From Lysinibacillus cavernae (GTDB taxonomy: Bacteria > Bacillota > Bacilli > Bacillales_A > Planococcaceae): a stretch of 64,000 nucleotides of DNA. The notes beneath the pieces were generated by a model. The model made no database searches, was not told the DNA's origin, and saw only the letters and a list, made by a program, of their open reading frames with translations. The position numbers were made by a program, and so were the translations under genes. The stretch is taken from assembly GCF_009724685.1 (NCBI RefSeq), contig NZ_WMEF01000006.1, positions 62,001-126,000 of the forward strand, in the 5' to 3' direction. Position 1 is the stretch's first letter, and each line of letters begins with the position of its first letter. Positions 8,947 to 16,683 of this stretch are shown one piece after another.

Positions 8947-10512
8947 ATGGCAATATTAACAGTTGAAAATTTAGGTCATTCTTTCGGTGATCGTACACTC
9001 TTTAAAGATGTATCGTTTCGATTAGTAGAAGGTGATCATATTGGTCTTGTAGGAGCTAATGGTGTGGGTAAATCAACATTAATGGGCATCATTACAGGAC
9101 AAACAATCCACGACACAGGAAAAGTTGAATGGCTTCCTGGTACACATTATGGCTATTTAGATCAGCATACAGTATTAACTGCTGGTAGAACGATGCGTGA
9201 AGTTTTGCGCGATGCCTTTCTACCATTATATAAAAAAGAAGAAGAACTGAATGAAATTACAGGTAAGATGGCAGAGGCAACACCTGAAGAATTAGAAGTT
9301 TTGTTAGAACAGATGGCAGAAGTTCAAGATGCATTAGATGCAGGAGATTTCTATTCACTTGATATGAAAATCGAAGAAGTTGCACGTGGTCTTGGTCTTG
9401 ATGCTATTGGCTTAGAGCGTGATGTTGCTGCTCTTTCTGGTGGACAACGCACAAAGGTATTACTAGCTAAGCTATTATTAGAAAAACCAAGAGTACTTTT
9501 ACTAGATGAGCCAACGAACTATCTGGATGAGGAACATATTACTTGGCTAAAGAACTATTTAAAGAACTATCCATATGCATTCCTCTTAATTTCACATGAT
9601 ACAGAATTTATGAACGAAACGGTGGATGTCATCTTCCAACTCGAGTTTTCAAAATTAACTCGTTATACAGCAACATACGAAAAATTCTTAGAGCTTGCTG
9701 AAATCAATAAACGCCAGCATATTGATGCTTATGAAAAGCAACAGGACTTTATTAAGAAACAAGAAGACTTTATTGCAAAAAATAAAGCACGTTACTCCAC
9801 TACGGGTCGTGCAAAATCTCGTGCCAAGCAACTTGATCGTTTAGAACGAATTGACCGCCCAGAAACGGCTGTAAAGCCAGAATTCGGTTTTAAGGAAGCA
9901 CGTTCTTCTAGTCGCTATGTTGTAGAGGCAGAGAACTTAGTTATTGGTTACGATAAAGACAAGCCATTACTTCCTCCACTAACTTTTGCTATTGAACGCG
10001 GTGAAAAGATTGCTCTAGTTGGTATGAATGGTGTGGGTAAATCAACATTACTAAAAACAATGCTAGGCAAAATTAACCCTCTTGGTGGGCAAGTAGTTCG
10101 AGGTGATTACCTTTCTCCATCCTACTTTGAACAAGAGGTAAAAGCAGAAAAAATCACACCGATTGATGATGTTTGGAATGCCTTCCCTTCTATGGAGCAG
10201 GCCCAAGTACGTGCGGCTTTAGCAAGAGCTGGTCTAAAAACTGACCATATTACACGTCCACTCAATTCGCTATCTGGTGGAGAGCAAGCGAAAGTTCGTT
10301 TATGTAAATTAATGATGGAAGAAGCGAACTGGCTTCTTTTTGACGAGCCGACAAACCATTTAGACGTAGACGCAAAAAATGAACTAAAACGTGCCATGAA
10401 AGAATTTAAAGGCACAATTGTACTAGTAAGCCACGAACCAGATTTCTATGACGGACTCGCAACAAAAGTCTGGAATGTTCAAGATTGGTTCACTTCTGGA
10501 CAACAAAGCTAA
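8947..10512 (+). CDS. ABC-F family ATPase (YfmM-like)
   Basis: A 521-residue protein with two ATP-binding domains and no membrane segments, the ABC-F plan. Walker A sites are at about residues 38 (GANGVGKST) and 360 (GMNGVGKST); signatures LSGGQRTKV and LSGGEQAKV precede Walker B sites with LLLDEPTNYLD and LLFDEPTNHLD, so both sites look catalytically complete. The interdomain linker (about 240-320, rich in Lys and Arg) is the segment that reaches the ribosomal P-site tRNA in this family. Length and sequence recall Bacillus YfmM. It should act on the ribosome, either in relief of stalling or in drug resistance; the window does not say which. TTGGAGG precedes the ATG and a strong terminator follows. 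Confidence 0.9.
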   Translation: MAILTVENLGHSFGDRTLFKDVSFRLVEGDHIGLVGANGVGKSTLMGIITGQTIHDTGKVEWLPGTHYGYLDQHTVLTAGRTMREVLRDAFLPLYKKEEELNEITGKMAEATPEELEVLLEQMAEVQDALDAGDFYSLDMKIEEVARGLGLDAIGLERDVAALSGGQRTKVLLAKLLLEKPRVLLLDEPTNYLDEEHITWLKNYLKNYPYAFLLISHDTEFMNETVDVIFQLEFSKLTRYTATYEKFLELAEINKRQHIDAYEKQQDFIKKQEDFIAKNKARYSTTGRAKSRAKQLDRLERIDRPETAVKPEFGFKEARSSSRYVVEAENLVIGYDKDKPLLPPLTFAIERGEKIALVGMNGVGKSTLLKTMLGKINPLGGQVVRGDYLSPSYFEQEVKAEKITPIDDVWNAFPSMEQAQVRAALARAGLKTDHITRPLNSLSGGEQAKVRLCKLMMEEANWLLFDEPTNHLDVDAKNELKRAMKEFKGTIVLVSHEPDFYDGLATKVWNVQDWFTSGQQS

Positions 10513-10524
10513 CACAAATCTTCT

Positions 10525-10571
10525 TAGAGGGCAGCCCCCAAATGTTATGGGGCTGCTCTTTTTAATTTTTT
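10525..10571 (+). terminator. Rho-independent terminator after ABC-F gene
   Basis: Stem GCAGCCCC (10531-10538) pairs with GGGGCTGC (10549-10556), followed by TCTTTTT and a further T run. It closes the SE1832/ABC-F unit. Confidence 0.9.
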
Positions 10572-10744
10572 TTATTTTTTATGCATAACTAGCTGCATTT
10601 AAACATACTATAATCAGTGGACTAACAATTTACACTTATATTCATTCATACTATTTCACTCCTACAAGACAAGCCTATAGTTCTAATAGTTCCTATTAAC
10701 TCTCTATTCAAATACGCATTTGGATGATGGCGTCTAGTTTTTTC

Positions 10745-10880
10745 AAGCTAAATACGTAGAAGTTAACCTGGAACTGTCACGTCCTATGAAATCCGCCGGC
10801 CGCTTTGGGGCAACATGATGTTGGTCACACCGTCTTTGCCACAGGACATGGCGCTTTTTGACGGCGTTCCCCTATTTCTT
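10745..10880. repeat. Structured GC-rich intergenic element, candidate repeat
   Basis: This stretch lies in a 518-bp gap and is clearly richer in GC than its AT-rich surroundings. It holds nested inverted arms: CCGTC (10830-10834) with GACGG (10860-10864), inside it GCCA (10838-10841) with TGGC (10849-10852), the near-palindrome CAACATGATGTTG (10811-10823), and GTCCT (10781-10785) opposite AGGAC (10843-10847). I see no reading frame in it. The rest of the gap, 10572-10745 and 10880-10990, shows nothing I can name. From memory similar blocks recur between genes in Lysinibacillus, but I could not check this. Confidence 0.4.
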
Positions 10881-11000
10881 ACATCATTGTAAGCTGAATG
10901 AATGAAACTTTTTAGCTGTTCTCTTCGTATATTTTAATATAGCTGAAAAAGTATCATTTCGATTGAGAATTTTTTCAATTAACTATTGATTTATGTATAG

Positions 11001-11063
11001 CTTACTAGTAAGATATATATATAAACTATATAACTTACTGATAAGATATTTATAAAATATAAT
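11001..11063 (+). promoter_or_regulatory. Tandem palindromic operators and promoter of Spx/MarR operon
   Basis: CTTACTAGTAAG at 11001-11012 is a perfect 12-bp palindrome. CTTACTGATAAG at 11034-11045 is a near copy (10 of 12 symmetric), 33 bp, about three helical turns, further on; both are followed by ATAT. A TATAAT box sits at 11058-11063, so the second site overlaps the expected -35 position. The arrangement fits autorepression by the MarR protein encoded in the same operon. Confidence 0.6.
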
Positions 11064-11089
11064 CTTAAAAAGAAAGCGAGGAATGAAGA

Positions 11090-11494
11090 ATGACAGTTAC
11101 AATTTACTCACAAGCGAGCTGTTCTTCATCCAGAAAAGCACTTAAATGGTTAAAAGATCACAGTATTGAATATAAAGAAAAACGTATCACTTCTCACCCA
11201 CTTACACTTGCAGAATTCAAAGAAATTCTAAGCATGACTGAAGATGGCACAGATGAAATTATTGCAACAAACTCAAATGATTTTAAAAACTTAAATATTG
11301 ATATCGACCAGCTTTCTATTCAAGAGCTATTTGCCATTATCCAAGCACACCCAAGAATGTTGCGCAGCCCTATTATTATAGATGAAAAACGCATTCAAGT
11401 TGGCTACAATGAGATGGACATCCGTCGTTTTATCCCACGTAAAGTACGTGCTTACGAATTAAATGCGATGACAAGATTGGCACAAGAAAGTTAA
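11090..11494 (+). CDS. Spx/ArsC-family regulator lacking the second CxxC cysteine
   Basis: A 134-residue protein of the Spx family, about the normal length (131). The thioredoxin-like N-terminus reads YSQASCSSSRKALKWL, where Spx normally has CxxC; Cys11 is present but position 14 is Ser, so the disulfide redox switch is missing. Family hallmarks SMTEDGTDEII (with the Gly that contacts the RNA polymerase alpha C-terminal domain), RSPIIIDEKR and GYNEMDIRRFIPRKVR are kept. It should bind RNA polymerase and alter promoter choice. The ATG follows GCGAGGAA. It is the first gene of an operon with the MarR regulator, 23 bp apart, so its synthesis rather than its oxidation may be the controlled step (inference). 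It is a paralogue rather than certain orthologue of spx. Confidence 0.85.
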   Translation: MTVTIYSQASCSSSRKALKWLKDHSIEYKEKRITSHPLTLAEFKEILSMTEDGTDEIIATNSNDFKNLNIDIDQLSIQELFAIIQAHPRMLRSPIIIDEKRIQVGYNEMDIRRFIPRKVRAYELNAMTRLAQES

Positions 11495-11517
11495 AACAGT
11501 TTTGGAGATGACCTTCT

Positions 11518-11964
11518 ATGGATCAAGAAAAACAAAAAGCCATTACCTCGTTGTTTGAAGTTGTTTCATCTATTGAGCGTAAGTGGGCAAACGAGTGGAA
11601 TAATCATAATGTACTCGGCTTTTCAAAATCCCATATTTTAATTTTAGACTACTTATCGCAGGAGGGCCCAAAACGCCCTTCTGCTATTGCTGAGCGGTTA
11701 AAAGTAACGACCGGTGGGGTCACAGTTTTAACAACTAAGCTTATTAATGCTGGTTTTATTGAAAAAACGCAGCATGCAACAGACCGAAGAGCTTCTCAAT
11801 TGGTCATTACAGCTGAAGGTGAAATTATTTTAAAAGAGTCTCGTCAACAAGTTAGTGAAATTATTAACAATATGTTTGGCATGCTCACAGCAGAGGAACT
11901 GCAAACATTACGAACTATTTTTTCTAAATGTCTATTGGATGTTGAGACAAATCGACCAGAATAA
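11518..11964 (+). CDS. MarR family transcriptional regulator
   Basis: A 148-residue winged-helix protein. LSQEGPKRPSAIAERLKVTTGGVTVLTTKLINAGFIEK is the recognition-helix region, ATDRRASQLVITAEG is the wing, and flanking helices form the dimer domain typical of MarR. It lies 23 bp after the Spx-like gene and shares its promoter, so it probably represses the operon through the palindromes at 11001-11045. No cysteine suggestive of direct redox sensing stands out. The ligand is unknown. A terminator follows at 11983. Confidence 0.88.
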   Translation: MDQEKQKAITSLFEVVSSIERKWANEWNNHNVLGFSKSHILILDYLSQEGPKRPSAIAERLKVTTGGVTVLTTKLINAGFIEKTQHATDRRASQLVITAEGEIILKESRQQVSEIINNMFGMLTAEELQTLRTIFSKCLLDVETNRPE

Positions 11965-11982
11965 ACAAATGAATACAAAATT

Positions 11983-12024
11983 AAAAAGATGCATCGCAAT
12001 CAGTTTGCGAGTGCATCTTTTTTT
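11983..12024 (+). terminator. Rho-independent terminator, usable in both directions
   Basis: A long stem, AAAAGATGCA-TCGCAA with TTGCGA-TGCATCTTTT (one bulge), has A and T runs on both sides. It separates the MarR gene from the convergent sigma factor gene. Confidence 0.88.
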
Positions 12025-12084
12025 AGATTAGTCGAACGAATACTTCCGTCTAAGTACTTGTGGTGTGCGACCAATCTGCTTTTA

Positions 12085-12633
12085 TTATGCAGGTAGCACA
12101 GATTCCACAATTGCTGTATCAGACATGAGCATTTCTTTTAATCGAGCCTTTGCACGGAATAAACGGGATTTCACAGTACCAATGGAAACTTTCATAATCG
12201 TAGAGATTTCTGCAAGTGAATATTGGTCTATGTAGAAATACCATAACGTTTTTCGATAGATGGCATCTAATTGTTCCATTTTATCTTGCACTAATTTTGT
12301 TACAATGTCCTTTTCAATTTTTTCTTCCGTCGAAATATCATTATTGGGAACCAAATCTAAAATTGGTACGTCTAATGTTTCAGGTTGGTTCATCATATAT
12401 TTGCTTCTACGTACTTTTTTACGATAGCGATCTCTGAATGTGTTCATTGTAATAGTTGTTAACCAAGCTTTAATATGCTCTACTTCAGCAACGCTGTCTT
12501 CATAACGTACAACCTTAACCCAAACTTCTTGCATTAAATCTTCAGCTTCTACATTATTGCGAGTTAGTTTTAAACATAAGTGATATATATAACGATTGTA
12601 TTCCTCGTATACGCCTTCTAATTTTTCATTCAT
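12085..12633 (-). CDS. ECF-type RNA polymerase sigma factor
   Basis: A 182-residue group IV sigma factor. Region 2 is EEYNRYIYHLCLKLTRNNVEAEDLMQEVWVKV, with the -10 recognition segment ITMNTFRDRYRKKVRR; region 4 is YSLAEISTIMKVSIGTVKSRLFRAKARLKEML. GCGGAGG stands 9 nt before the ATG. No membrane anti-sigma factor gene lies next to it: the downstream neighbour is the convergent MarR gene and upstream is an unrelated LuxR gene. It is therefore an orphan ECF factor whose control is not visible here. A sequence resembling a Fur box lies about 220 bp upstream. Confidence 0.9.
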   Translation of the reverse strand: MNEKLEGVYEEYNRYIYHLCLKLTRNNVEAEDLMQEVWVKVVRYEDSVAEVEHIKAWLTTITMNTFRDRYRKKVRRSKYMMNQPETLDVPILDLVPNNDISTEEKIEKDIVTKLVQDKMEQLDAIYRKTLWYFYIDQYSLAEISTIMKVSIGTVKSRLFRAKARLKEMLMSDTAIVESVLPA

Positions 12634-12849
12634 TGTGTATGCCTCCGCTTCTTGTTCTTGCTTCTATACACATTCTCGCAAAATAATGTATTACACTCTA
12701 TCGCATTGGCTTTCAATTTCATTACAATCGTGTAAGCTTAATCGCTTTTGCTTGTAATATTCGTAAAAATTGTTTTACTACTATATTACTTTCCCAACAA
12801 AAGAGCACTTAACGACAATACTTCTCTATTTTCATCATTATATTTTCAA

Positions 12850-12864
12850 TAATAATTATTATCA
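12850..12864 (-). promoter_or_regulatory. Possible Fur box upstream of ECF sigma gene
   Basis: On the minus strand the sequence reads TGATAATAATTATTA, which matches the 7-1-7 Fur core TGATAATnATTATCA at all but one fixed position. It lies about 220 bp upstream of the sigma factor start. The local AT content is high, so a chance match is quite possible. Confidence 0.3.
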
Positions 12865-12901
12865 GAAAATTTAATGGAAATTTATTAGGATATGGAGATA
12901 C

Positions 12902-12942
12902 AAAAAAATGCACTCCTAACAGACTTTTCGTAGGAGTACATT
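12902..12942 (-). terminator. Rho-independent terminator after LuxR-type gene
   Basis: A 10-bp stem (12909-12918 with 12931-12940) is followed on the minus strand by TTTTTTT. It lies directly after the stop at 12949. Confidence 0.88.
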
Positions 12943-12948
12943 CGTGTG

Positions 12949-14076
12949 CTAACTCAGCATCCCTAAACGAAAAGCTGAGGCAACGACCTGTGTTCGATTT
13001 TTTGCTTTGAGCTTTGTCATAAGACTACTTACATAATCCCTGACCGTATGCTCACTTAAAAATAGTAAACCACCAATTTTTTTATTATCGTACCCTTCAG
13101 CAAGCAAGCCAAGTATCATCGACTCCCTTTCCGTTAAATGAAGCTCAGTGTTTTTTTCTACCTTTTCTCCCTTACGTGATAAAAATAAGCCCAAACGCTT
13201 CCCTACTTCTTCTAGGAGCGAAAGTTCTTCCTTTGTACAATCAAACCCCTCCCCTAGTTGATCAAAAGTCAGCCATCCAAATAATTGATCGCGTCGCATA
13301 ATTGGGATAAAAATAATAGAAGATAAATTAAATAATTTGATATGCTCATCTTTCACGTAATTTTTAGGATTTTTTAAATAAATGGGTTTCCTTGAACTAA
13401 GTATGGCGTTTTCCCCAGTCAAATGCCCTTTCATACTTTGCACCTTAGACAGCTCTGCCCCAATAACCCCGTAAAATTGATTGGACCATGGTACATATGC
13501 GTAAAACACACATCTTTTATAATTAAAATACTCTTCACATTTTTTTAAAATATGAGCTAAGTCCTGATAGCCTGAGGAACTGATGAGCAATTTATCGAGC
13601 TTATCTAATAATTGTAGATACCTCAATCCTTTATTTTCTGTAGTATTGCTAGTTTTGTTTTCTTCCTCACAGTCATAGTACAACCGGACTAAAAACGTAA
13701 ATATCGAGAGTACATACATTAATATGGCATTCGTTCTACTACTTTTTTGCTGAATCATAAAGGTAATCAATGATTTTTCAAAAATTAATTGAAATAAGTT
13801 AAAGCTTTTCCTATCAATAATGGATATCTGTGATTGAAGCCATGTAGTAAAAAAATACTTATAATCATCATTTAATTCTTCAATGTTTGTCTGAGACATT
13901 AAACGTAGAAACGAATCTAGTAGCATTGCTGCCCTTTTTCGATCTGCTTCGGAAATAGAAGGTTCTAGATTGAGGTAAATAGTCGTATTTTCTTCGATTT
14001 GTTTATTATGAATTTTAATAAATAACACAAATTCTTGAAGTGTCACTTCTTCAAAGGACTGGAATGGATGCGTCAT
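12949..14076 (-). CDS. GAF domain LuxR-type transcriptional regulator
   Basis: A 375-residue protein. The C-terminus (about 312-372) is a LuxR helix-turn-helix: LTERESMILGLLAEGYDNKK, then LFLSEHTVRDYVSSLMTKL. Residues about 165-295 resemble a GAF sensor domain (YKRCVFYAYVP, PIMRRDQLFGWLTFDQLGEG, LLEEVGKRLGLFL). The N-terminal 150 residues are helical and unassigned. There is no receiver domain, so it likely senses a small molecule directly. GGAG precedes the ATG by about 12 nt. It is divergent from the two SDR genes across a 190-bp spacer that carries an inverted repeat, so it may control them. Confidence 0.85.
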   Translation of the reverse strand: MTHPFQSFEEVTLQEFVLFIKIHNKQIEENTTIYLNLEPSISEADRKRAAMLLDSFLRLMSQTNIEELNDDYKYFFTTWLQSQISIIDRKSFNLFQLIFEKSLITFMIQQKSSRTNAILMYVLSIFTFLVRLYYDCEEENKTSNTTENKGLRYLQLLDKLDKLLISSSGYQDLAHILKKCEEYFNYKRCVFYAYVPWSNQFYGVIGAELSKVQSMKGHLTGENAILSSRKPIYLKNPKNYVKDEHIKLFNLSSIIFIPIMRRDQLFGWLTFDQLGEGFDCTKEELSLLEEVGKRLGLFLSRKGEKVEKNTELHLTERESMILGLLAEGYDNKKIGGLLFLSEHTVRDYVSSLMTKLKAKNRTQVVASAFRLGMLS

Positions 14077-14108
14077 AGGAATTTCTTCTCCTTCACACTA
14101 AAAATACC

Positions 14109-14157
14109 CCTATAAATGGAGGATATTCACTCACTATATTATACAGCATCTTATAGG
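14109..14157. promoter_or_regulatory. Spaced inverted repeat in LuxR/SDR divergent promoter region
   Basis: CCTATAA (14109-14115) and TTATAGG (14151-14157) form inverted arms with centres 42 bp apart, about four helical turns. They flank promoter-like AT-rich sequence (TATTATAC) between the divergent LuxR-type gene and the SDR genes. Confidence 0.35.
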
Positions 14158-14184
14158 ATAGTATTTCAAAATGAAAGGAGTAAG

Positions 14185-14241
14185 ATGAAAGTATCGCTAA
14201 AACACAGCGGAATACTTTTGAATCCTAAGGTAACCATATAA
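14185..14241 (+). CDS. Possible 18-codon leader ORF
   Basis: ATG at 14185 follows AAAGGAG with 4-nt spacing, a much better ribosome site than chance usually gives. The frame encodes MKVSLKHSGILLNPKVTI and then stops. It lies 29 bp before the first SDR gene. I do not recognise it; it may be a leader peptide or an unused site. Confidence 0.3.
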   Translation: MKVSLKHSGILLNPKVTI

Positions 14242-14270
14242 CCAGAAATAATGAAAGGTGCGTGCTTGAA

Positions 14271-15026
14271 ATGAGACTGGAAAATAAAGTAGCCATTATT
14301 ACAGGTGGAGGTACAGGAATCGGGAAAGAAACTGCACTATTATTTGCTAAAGAAGGAGCTAAAGTAGTCATAACTGATATAAACGAACAATCTGGTAACG
14401 ATACAGTCCGTGGTATCCAAGCTATTGGCGGTGAAGCATTATTTGTACGTCATGATGTTAGCAACGAGGATGACTGGAAAAAGGTCGCAGATGAAACAAT
14501 AAAAACATTTAACAAAGTGGATATTCTTTTCAATAATGCAGGTATCTATATTATTAAACCACTTGCAGAAATCGAACTATCTGACTGGAATCGCTTAATG
14601 TCCATCAATGTAACAGGTGTCTTCCTTGGTATGAAACATATTATGCCGCTTATGGCTAAACAAAATAAGGGCTCTGTTATTAATGCGTCTTCCATTGCTG
14701 GTTTAACAGGTGCTGCTGGACACGTATTATACGGAGCTAGTAAAGGGGCCGTTCGCATTATGACAAAAGATGCTGCAATGGAATATGCTCCATATGGTGT
14801 ACGCGTAAACTCTATCCATCCAGGATACATTGATACAGGTATGGCAGACTATGCATCAGCAACTACTGGAAGCTCTAAAGATGAATTAGGGAAAAGCATT
14901 TTCCCATTAGGTCGTTTAGGTTCTGTTAAAGAAGTAGCACAAACAGTATTATTTTTAGCGTCTGATGAGTCTTCCTTCTCAACAGGTGCAGAATTCGTCA
15001 TTGATGGCGGAGCAACAGCAAAATAA
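14271..15026 (+). CDS. Short-chain dehydrogenase/reductase (classical)
   Basis: A 251-residue classical SDR. The cofactor site TGGGTGIG is at residues 11-18, NNAG near 88-91, and the catalytic YxxxK pair is Tyr154/Lys158 in LYGASKGA, preceded by the catalytic Ser in INASSIAG. The acidic residue in ITDINEQ after the second strand favours NAD over NADP. The C-terminus DGGATAK is typical of the glucose/7-alpha-hydroxysteroid dehydrogenase-like branch. I chose ATG 14271, 12 nt after AAAGGTG; a GTG nine bases earlier is too close to it. It is co-directional with a second SDR 20 bp on, probably one operon. The substrate is unknown. Confidence 0.88.
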   Translation: MRLENKVAIITGGGTGIGKETALLFAKEGAKVVITDINEQSGNDTVRGIQAIGGEALFVRHDVSNEDDWKKVADETIKTFNKVDILFNNAGIYIIKPLAEIELSDWNRLMSINVTGVFLGMKHIMPLMAKQNKGSVINASSIAGLTGAAGHVLYGASKGAVRIMTKDAAMEYAPYGVRVNSIHPGYIDTGMADYASATTGSSKDELGKSIFPLGRLGSVKEVAQTVLFLASDESSFSTGAEFVIDGGATAK

Positions 15027-15046
15027 CAATAAAGGTGGTCATCTAT

Positions 15047-15790
15047 ATGAAACTACAAGATAAAGTAGCAATCGTAACAGGCGGTGCTAGCGGTATCGGT
15101 GAAGCAACCGTTCGTCTTTTTGCACAAGAAGGCGCTAAAGTAGTCATCGCTGATTTCTCTGAGCGAGGACAAAGCATCTCAGAAGAATTAAATAATAGTG
15201 GTTTTGATACACTCTTCGTGAAAACAGATGTAACAAATGAAGAAGACATTAAAAACATGATTAATGAGACAGTGAATAAATACGGTAAACTTGATGTTAT
15301 GTATGCGAATGCAGGCGTAGCTGACGATGCACCAGCACATGAGTTATCTTTCGAAAAATGGAAAAGAACAATTGATATTAATTTATCAGGTGTATTTCTT
15401 TCTGATAAATATGCGATTGAACAGTTCCTTGCTCAAGGTACGGGTGGCGTTATTGTCAACGCTGGTTCCATCCATAGTTTTGTTGCCTTACCAAATCCAA
15501 CAGCCTACTCATCTGCAAAAGGTGGCGTAAAATTATTAACACAAAACCTATGTACCGCTTATGCTAAACAGGGTATTCGCGTAAATGCGGTATGCCCAGG
15601 TTATATCGACACACCTCTACTGGCTGAAGTAGATGCTCAAAAGAAAGAATATTTAGCATCCCTTCACCCACAAGGCCGTCTTGGTAAACCAGAAGAAATA
15701 GCGAAAGCTGTTCTATTTTTAGCAAGTGATGACGCAAGCTTTGTCAACGGTACAACACTTCTTGTTGATGGCGGTTATACTGCTCACTAA
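15047..15790 (+). CDS. Short-chain dehydrogenase/reductase (classical), second tandem copy
   Basis: A 247-residue classical SDR with TGGASGIG at the cofactor site, ANAG in place of NNAG, and Tyr154/Lys158 in AYSSAKGG. ADFSE after the second strand again suggests NAD. It shares the plan of the gene before it but differs in much of its sequence, so it is an old duplicate or a separate recruit, not a recent copy. The ATG at 15047 follows AAAGGTGG. The two SDRs could act on successive steps, or form a hetero-oligomer; neither is shown here. A terminator follows. Confidence 0.88.
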   Translation: MKLQDKVAIVTGGASGIGEATVRLFAQEGAKVVIADFSERGQSISEELNNSGFDTLFVKTDVTNEEDIKNMINETVNKYGKLDVMYANAGVADDAPAHELSFEKWKRTIDINLSGVFLSDKYAIEQFLAQGTGGVIVNAGSIHSFVALPNPTAYSSAKGGVKLLTQNLCTAYAKQGIRVNAVCPGYIDTPLLAEVDAQKKEYLASLHPQGRLGKPEEIAKAVLFLASDDASFVNGTTLLVDGGYTAH

Positions 15791-15799
15791 TTAATAGTA

Positions 15800-15842
15800 A
15801 AAGATCTGATTTCGAAAAAATATCGAATTCAGATCTTTTTTT
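15800..15842 (+). terminator. Rho-independent terminator after SDR operon
   Basis: The stem AAGATCTGA/TCAGATCTT, extended by TTCGA/TCGAA, is followed by a T run. Confidence 0.9.
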
Positions 15843-15943
15843 ATTGAAATCAATTGGAGTAGCTTAAGTAACATGACAGAATCTCTTAACCAGTATGCTA
15901 TACTGATTCTATTATTAATATTGTACAAAACGGAGGAATTTCA

Positions 15944-16549
15944 ATGAATAAGGAAGATCAAACACGCGATCTTATTATCCAAACTTCTCTAAAATTATTT
16001 AATAAACAAGGTTACAATCAAACTTCTATTCAAGATATTATGAATGCTACGGCATTACCTAAGGGTGCCATTTATAGACGTTTTGAAAATAAAAATGATA
16101 TTGCCATTGCCTCCTTCAAATATTCTATGAGTATTATTTGGCATCATTATTTTGAAGCAATAAAGTCTAAAGTTACAGCTACAGATAAAATAATTGCTAT
16201 GTTTGAAGTTTATCAAGATGCTGTTCATACCCCCCCTGTCGATGGTGGATGTCCTCTACTGAATACTGCTATAGAAAGCGATGATGGATTCCCAGAACTA
16301 CATGAGATTGCTGCTAGCACACACAATGAAACTCTACTATTTTTACAATCGATTATTGAAGAAGGTATTTATTCAAAAGAATTTAAGCAAGATTTAAATT
16401 CATATTCACTCGCATCTTTTTTATTCTCTACTTTAGAGGGTGCTATAATGTCTAGTCGTTTAGCTTTGAATAATGCTCATATGAGTCACAGCATTGAACA
16501 AATAAGATTCCTTTTACAACACTACGCAGCAAAGAATCAAGAGGTTTAA
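15944..16549 (+). CDS. TetR/AcrR family transcriptional regulator
   Basis: A 201-residue TetR protein. The N-terminal helix-turn-helix runs through SLKLFNKQGYNQTSIQDI and ATALPKGAIYRRFENK (about residues 12-48). The C-terminal ligand domain, with GGCPLLNTAIE, resembles the TetR_C group that controls efflux or stress enzymes. CGGAGG stands 8 nt before the ATG. The next gene begins 130 bp later behind a perfect palindrome of TetR-operator type, so the PfpI-family gene is its most likely target. Confidence 0.88.
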   Translation: MNKEDQTRDLIIQTSLKLFNKQGYNQTSIQDIMNATALPKGAIYRRFENKNDIAIASFKYSMSIIWHHYFEAIKSKVTATDKIIAMFEVYQDAVHTPPVDGGCPLLNTAIESDDGFPELHEIAASTHNETLLFLQSIIEEGIYSKEFKQDLNSYSLASFLFSTLEGAIMSSRLALNNAHMSHSIEQIRFLLQHYAAKNQEV

Positions 16550-16593
16550 CATGTAAGCCTCTTGGTTTTCACTAAAATGTAATAATTATTTTG

Positions 16594-16657
16594 TTGAAAT
16601 TACATGCATTAGCATATAAGATATTCATACAGACCGGACGGTCCGGTCTGTATGAAT
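16594..16657 (+). promoter_or_regulatory. Promoter with perfect 35-bp palindrome (TetR-type operator)
   Basis: TTGAAA (16594-16599) and TAAGAT (16617-16622), 17 bp apart, form a likely promoter. Directly after it, 16623-16657 is a perfect palindrome with 17-bp arms and one central base, with core GACCGGACGGTCCGGTC. The operator would cover the transcription start near 16629. The GACCG/CGGTC half sites are typical of TetR-family operators. Confidence 0.8.
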
Positions 16658-16683
16658 AATCGTAACTCAAAGGAGAGATGGTA

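Noticed and set aside
12085..12633. Anti-sigma factor next to the ECF sigma gene
   Set aside because: Neither neighbour has the membrane helix and zinc or anti-sigma motif expected; they are a MarR gene and a LuxR-type gene.
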